Origin: Guyanagaster necrorhizus
Lineage: Eukaryota > Basidiomycota > Agaricomycetes > Agaricales > Physalacriaceae
Reading direction: 5' to 3'
Assembly (NCBI RefSeq): GCF_019112545.1
Contig: NW_025064916.1
Span: 124,910 to 188,909, forward strand
Length of the DNA stretch: 64,000 bases
Position numbers and translations under genes: made by a program. The first letter of the stretch is position 1; every line of letters starts with the position of its first letter. Positions 58,901 through 64,000 of this stretch are shown in pieces. Under the pieces are notes generated by a model. It did no database searches and was not told the origin of the DNA. It was given only the letters and a program-made list of their open reading frames with translations.

Positions 58901-61900
58901 TGCCATGGGTCAACTAGAGGACGAAATGAGAACGATCCTACAGCATATCCAAACGCCTTCGCACACCTGGGAGACCGTCTCCGAATATCCGCAAGAGAAT
59001 TTCCCCGATCATTATATCTCGTTCTCAGAACCTCCTTTCTGGATCGATAAACTAGCAGAAGACCTTCGCCAGAATATTGAAGCAGAAGGGGAATGGACAA
59101 CTGTGCACAAAAACAAGAAAAAACGAGATATCGACATCCCGAATACCATATATTCCTTTTGGAAAACAGGACAAGATATCTCGTTCCTACAGCCTCCACA
59201 GCTACCGCAGAACATCGCGCAGTCAGCTAGAGGAAAGAAGCAGAAGTCAGCTGGAGGGAAGAAGCAGAAACAGGAGACCCTTGTAGCAGAGTTTCTGCAG
59301 CTGCAACAGGAGTATTCAATGCGTATGAACGACTTCTTCATACCATTGGGATTTCCAGAGGGCGAGCTTCCGTCTATTCCCACTACTTCCAGGCGGATCG
59401 ATAGGCTGATGGTCGCTGATGCCATCTGGCGTATGTCTGTCGAAGAGCGACAAATACTGTCAGAATTCTGGGAACAAGAAATGAGGACTTTTGCGTACAG
59501 CAAACATCGACAGGATTACGAAGAGCGACGGAAAGAATATGAAGCTGCTTGCAAGCGGTTTAACGATGCAAAGGACGAAGTCAGTAGCAGCTACTGAGTA
59601 CGATGAAGCTGGTCAGCTTATGATTTACAGAGTCGACGGCAATTACTATCTCGAGTTGACCTTATTGGATGTACTACTAATGGCGCTGCTAAACTCACTT
59701 CACTTTTGACGGTAAGTACAGTCCACCCTTTTTCTTCTGTCATTTTCTTAGCATCTGTATCGGTATTCAGACCGTGGCGCCCAAAGTGCTGATGGTGGAA
59801 GAGGCAGGACAAGTCCTTGAGGCACATATCTTGTCTTCTCTTGTGCCATCTGGTGAGTGGACGATGGTAATCTATTCTTCTCGAGTCTGATCGTATCCAA
59901 GTGCAACATCTTATTTGTATAGGAGATCCGAAGCAACTTCGTCCCACCTTGGCCAATTTTTGTGAGTTCTAGGATATCTAGACCCGTGGCTCAGCTTCAT
60001 TTGCTTTTGCAGCTCTATCTATGGATAGTGAACGGGGACGTGAACTGTACAAATTTGACCGTTCTTTGATGGAACGGTTGGCCGATGGTGGGTTCCCAAT
60101 GTCCCAGATCAACGTCCAGAGGAGAATGCGTCCTACCATTTCTCATAACATTCGGTTTGTTGCCTTTCTCCTAGTAAATCGTTTCGTGATTTATGCATCC
60201 ATCAGAAAAATTTTGTATTCTAACTTGGAGGACCACGATATCGTCACAAAGTACCCTCCGATTCAAGGGATGGAAAAGGATCTTTTCTTCTTTACGCACA
60301 CAAACCGGGAGAAAGCTGCAGATGAAGGCTCGGTATCCAAAGTCAATACATTTGAAGTGAGTTGATTTCCGAAAGTTTGCATAGAAGGAGAGCCTGAACA
60401 AATACCAGGTTAAAATGATTGTTGACCTTGTCATGTACTTTTTGAAGCAGGAGGCTTATAGTTCACCCGGAGATATTGCTGTCCTTTGCGCATATTTGGG
60501 CCAGTTACGAGAGCTGAAATCCACTCTGAACTCCCTCAAAGTTGCCGTTTCTGTCGACGAACGCGATCAGGATCAGCTAGCCCGGGAGGGAATGGACGAC
60601 GAAGGTTATGTAGAGCAAGTCACTGTGTCCAAGCATGTACGATTTCCTTTGTTTCCCCTCCATAACATTGGTTGATGACACCTTCTAGGTTCGTCTAGGA
60701 ACTGTCGATATCTTCCAGGGCGAGGAAGCAAAAATCGTCGTCGTTTCTCTCGTCCGAAATTCTGGATCTTTCGATAGCGACACGTCAATTGGTTTCCTGA
60801 AGGTAATTTGGACGTCTCTTGTTCAATCAGCTTGTTCATGTCACGAATACCTTTAGTCTGTAAATCGTATTAATGTGGCACTGTCTCGGGCTCAGCACGG
60901 GCTGTACATCCTAGGAAACGCTTCCAACCTTCGTCAAAATCCGACCTGGAAGACTATCATAGACGAAATGGAACAACGGGACCAGATTGGTTTTGGCTTT
61001 TCAGTGATATGCCCTCGCCACCCAAATCAGAGGAATATAATAACGGCACCGGGCCAACTCAGTGTTGTGGCACCAGAAGGTGAGTAGATACAGATTAACT
61101 CCTAGGACCGTCAGAATTAACAGAACTGCTTGTAGGTGGCTGTTGCTTGCCTTGTGATTACCGTATGGACTGCGGTCACAATTGTCCTTCTATGGTATAT
61201 TCATTTCACTCTTCTAAGTGCTGTCGATACTCAATTTTGTCGTATTCTTAGTGCCATCTTGATCTCGACAAACATCGCAGTATGCAGTGCTATATGCCAT
61301 GTCTCCGAACTCCATGCCCTCGTATGCACCCATGCCATAAGAGATGCTCCGACAAGTGTGGCCCCTGTGAATTCCCACTCTCCAACGTCGAACTTCCTTG
61401 CGGCCATAAAGCATCAATTTCATGGTATGATGATCACCTTTCGTGTTGACGACGCTTGGCTCACTTCAAGTTGCTATCTCCCGCAGCTATCAAGCAGAAG
61501 ACCTATCTTCAGTTTTCTGTCATGAAGAGGTCATAAAATGGTTGCCGCTCTGTGGACATGAAGCAACAGTTTACTGTTCGGATGATCTCAAAGAGCACAA
61601 ATGCCTCAATGCTTGCGGAGGAACTATGTCGTGCTGTGGAAAGACGTGCAAGTCGTCTTGTGGGGACTGCACAAAACTTAATCTGCCAGTAACTCAGGCC
61701 GGGATCGAAAGAGTTTTCAGCTTAAGAATCATTCGCATCTTGCACAAATCACATCAATGCGAGCGACTCTTATTCTGTCAACACAAATGCGGTCTCGACT
61801 GTTCTCAAGACCATGAATGTAATACTTCATGTGCGCAGGCATGCCGCCAACGTTGTTCTCACCACAAGTGTCCCAAGCCATGCGCTCAGGACTGTGCACC

Positions 61901-63924
61901 TTGTGCCGAGCCATGCGACTGGATCTGTCCACATTTGTCCTGTCCAGTTCTATGTGGATCGGTGAGTCGCATCATTTTATTTCCGTTTTATGGTTGGTGA
62001 CTTCGACTCAAGATATGCGCACGTTTACCATGTGATGAACCATGCCGTACTGTGCTCCAATGCGGCCATATCTGCCCTTCAGGTAAGTTCTGCTTATGTT
62101 CGGGTTCTGAAACAATCCAAACAAGGCTTTGTTTCAGTATGTGGTGAACCGTGCCTTCAACAGAAGTGCATCGAATGTCTTTCTGACGAAGACAAAATGG
62201 ACATCGTAGACTTTGTCATGCAACGGACACTGGCTGAGATACCTGTTGGATCGGAGGACATCAGCGACAAATTGATTACTCTAGATTGCGGTCACATCTT
62301 CACAGTGGAGACTTTAGACGGACATTGTCATATGACTGACTATTACGAGGTCGATGGGATGGGTTCCTATACTGGAATGAAAGCTCCTCCCACCGAATTT
62401 CAGCTACCACCAAGCTGTCCAACTTGCCGGTCACACATTACGGCTCGGCGCTATGGAAGGATTCTCAAGCGTGCGAATCTCGACATTTTGGAACAGAATG
62501 TGGCCAGTGTGATGTCCCAACGTCTGGCGGAGGTCGTCCCATCTGTTGAGACCTTCAGAAACGGTCTGGCAGAACTAGAAGCTCGGGCTAAAGAACTTAA
62601 AGCCGCACCAAAATCCGACTGTCAACCTGCTGATGTGTTTGAGCACCTTGTCGAAACAAGGAAAGGTTTAATGATGAAGACAGACGAAGTATTGGACCCT
62701 GGTGCGTTCACTGCTGGGTCTATGGTCACTCGTCACGGATTGTCTGAATCTGAGGCCAAATCATGGATGGCTATCGTTGTAGATTTCCTTAGGATCTACA
62801 AAAAGGTAGCTAACATTACGAAGACGCGGTCCGCACATGTCCGCGCATACGAGTCGGCTCTTGCTACTCTTTACCGCTTGGAGCTTGCCCACCTTGCCGC
62901 CGAACCACCTGAGGAAATACACCAGGTCCCTCCCGAACACATTGCAATGCGCAATGTTGACCAGAAGATTGGACAACCGCCTCATAAGGCTGATCGTCGC
63001 TACCATCTCGAAGCATTTATATTATCAGTCGAGTTAAGGCTCATGTTGGGAAGCATTGCTCGGTCTAGATTTGAGGCGCTTCCAATGACTTCCAACGAAC
63101 CTGAAGCTCCTCATCATCGTAATGTCTGGTACTCATTCACACTGTTCATCTATCAGTCGTGCATCATCGACTGTCAGAAGGCTATTACCATCTCTCATGC
63201 AACTTCTTCATCACGTCTGGCCGCTCGTTCCGCCACCTTGATGCTCTGTTCAGACTTTGAACAGTTTCGTTTTTCGATGTTGGAGAAGCGCAGGCAGGTT
63301 TTCAAAGATGGTGCATCAGCAGACGCTCGGGATAGTTTGATAGAGAAAGTCCAGGCGGACAAGAAGAGGTTGAAGAGATGCTTGAGAGAGCTCGAACTGT
63401 CATACTTTGCAAGCCGTCCATCAAGTGATTCATCCCAGGTCACTGAAGACCGTCGATGGTTCCATGGGAACTGCCGCGCCAAAATTGAGCGTTGCTTCAC
63501 AGAATACAGAAAATTGGAAGATCACATCATGAATGATGCCGTCTATCAGCCGATGTCTTTGCAGGAGAAACAAGACATTGTTCAAGCCTTAGGATTTTCG
63601 CATCGAGGTCATTTCTACAACTGCATAAATGGCCACACGTTCGTTATCACAGAGGTATATACATCGTCTAAACAGATGTCTGAGAAGCTGAAATATCTTT
63701 TCAGTGCGGAGGAGCGATGGAGGCTAGTCAATGGTCAGTTCGTCAATCAATGTAATCGTTGCCAACTCTTAACCTAGTTCTGTTTTAGTCCTGAATGTAG
63801 AGCGCCGATAGGCGGCAGAAACCATAGGCTCAACAGCTCCAATACCCGCGCTCGAGAATATGAGGACATCTCACGACAGCGAGGGGGAAAAGAAAGCCCA
63901 TGGGCGTGGGCAGCCGACGCTTAA
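55936..63924 (+). CDS. ZNFX1/Hrr1-like SF1 helicase with CCCH, NFX1 and RZ fingers (23 exons, 2,271 aa)
   Basis: RNA helicase-like protein; the ZNFX1/Hrr1 family acts in small-RNA silencing. Exons by eye: 55936-56433, 56485-56697, 56747-56796, 56846-57025, 57075-57593, 57647-58510, 58571-58589, 58647-59579, 59631-59711, 59771-59852, 59902-59961, 60013-60154, 60206-60356, 60409-60636, 60689-60802, 60857-61079, 61136-61194, 61252-61424, 61487-61961, 62013-62082, 62138-63654, 63705-63733, 63789-63924. All phases agree (6,816 nt). Domains: CCCH fingers C10-H28 and C62-H81; Walker A GPPGTGKS 775-782; a Lys-rich repeat (SAGGKKQK, near 59,230-59,275); Walker B-like VEEAGQ about 1128-1133; GDPKQL 1154-1159; NVALSRA about 1384-1390; Cys-rich NFX1 fingers about 1453-1715; RZ finger C2207-x3-H2211 with C2227-x2-C2230. 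An optional in-frame intron (56533-56583) would shorten it by 17 residues. It appears intact. Confidence 0.92.
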
Positions 63925-64000
63925 AGATGAGGATAGGGAAAGATCATGTAGATAATCGTCGTATGTAACAGGTATCAGGTCTCAAACTAATGCGCGATAG
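63925..64000 (+). other. 3' untranslated region of the helicase gene
   Basis: Follows the TAA at 63922-63924. No further gene starts before the window ends. Confidence 0.5.

Noticed and set aside
62001..63777. Single-exon 595-codon reading frame as the whole gene end
   Set aside because: It begins in an intron of the helicase and ends in another. Spliced phases and the RZ finger show the true end at 63,924.
1..64000. CRISPR array, rRNA genes, bacterial operons or prophage
   Set aside because: No regularly spaced repeats, rRNA blocks or ribosome-binding sites were seen. Introns and retroelement types mark a fungal nuclear genome.

Overview
The window looks like a filamentous basidiomycete (Agaricomycete) chromosome. 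The evidence is many short GT..AG introns of about 47-60 bp, a multi-exon class 3 lipase, a ZNFX1/Hrr1-type helicase, and Ty3/Gypsy chromoviruses and Ty1/Copia relics of fungal type. No bacterial-style operon, CRISPR array or rRNA is seen.

Layout. (1) Bases 1-390 are a CpG-stripped copy of the sequence just downstream of the lipase genes found at 44.2 and 50.2 kb, so a third lipase copy probably lies just off the left edge. (2) About 0.4-39.0 kb is a nest of dead LTR retrotransposons, almost without CpG outside one younger element. Element A (3342-11301, minus sense, TSD actat) sits in a plus-sense Copia gag relic. Element B (12451-36254, plus sense, TSD agtca) sits in a minus-sense Copia relic. 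A composite minus-sense element C/E (16858-32887, TSD actgg/actag) sits in the protease region of B, and truncated element D (24030-25248) sits in an LTR inside that. The Gypsy elements carry gag, protease, RT, RNase H, integrase and a chromodomain. They also have a primer-binding region complementary to a 13-base segment of their own LTR about 34 bp downstream of a TATA box, as expected for Tf1/sushi-type self-priming. (3) At about 39.0 kb CpG returns. From 39.7 to 54.5 kb are four related repeat blocks with paired tRNA-like A/B-box segments, and two copies (41.25-44.6 and 47.03-50.29 kb) of a module holding a minus-strand coiled-coil gene and a divergent secreted-type lipase. Both lipases splice to exactly 302 codons with a complete Ser-Asp-His triad. 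(4) 53.70-53.84 kb is a broken 3' fragment of a ZNFX1-like gene. (5) 55,936-63,924 is a complete 23-exon ZNFX1/Hrr1-like SF1 helicase of 2,271 residues, with two CCCH fingers, a helicase core whose P-loop lies on a 19-nt microexon, NFX1-type fingers and a C-terminal RZ finger.

How the parts relate. The retroelements carry the G-to-A/C-to-T and CpG-loss signature of cytosine-methylation decay. The helicase family (ZNFX1, fission yeast Hrr1) acts in small-RNA silencing of such sequences, but physical closeness is not evidence of a functional link. The lipase module has been duplicated with its flanks, and the retrotransposon nest lies between its copies. Exon coordinates were derived by eye from reading frame, splice consensus and family conservation. 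No alignment or database search was run.
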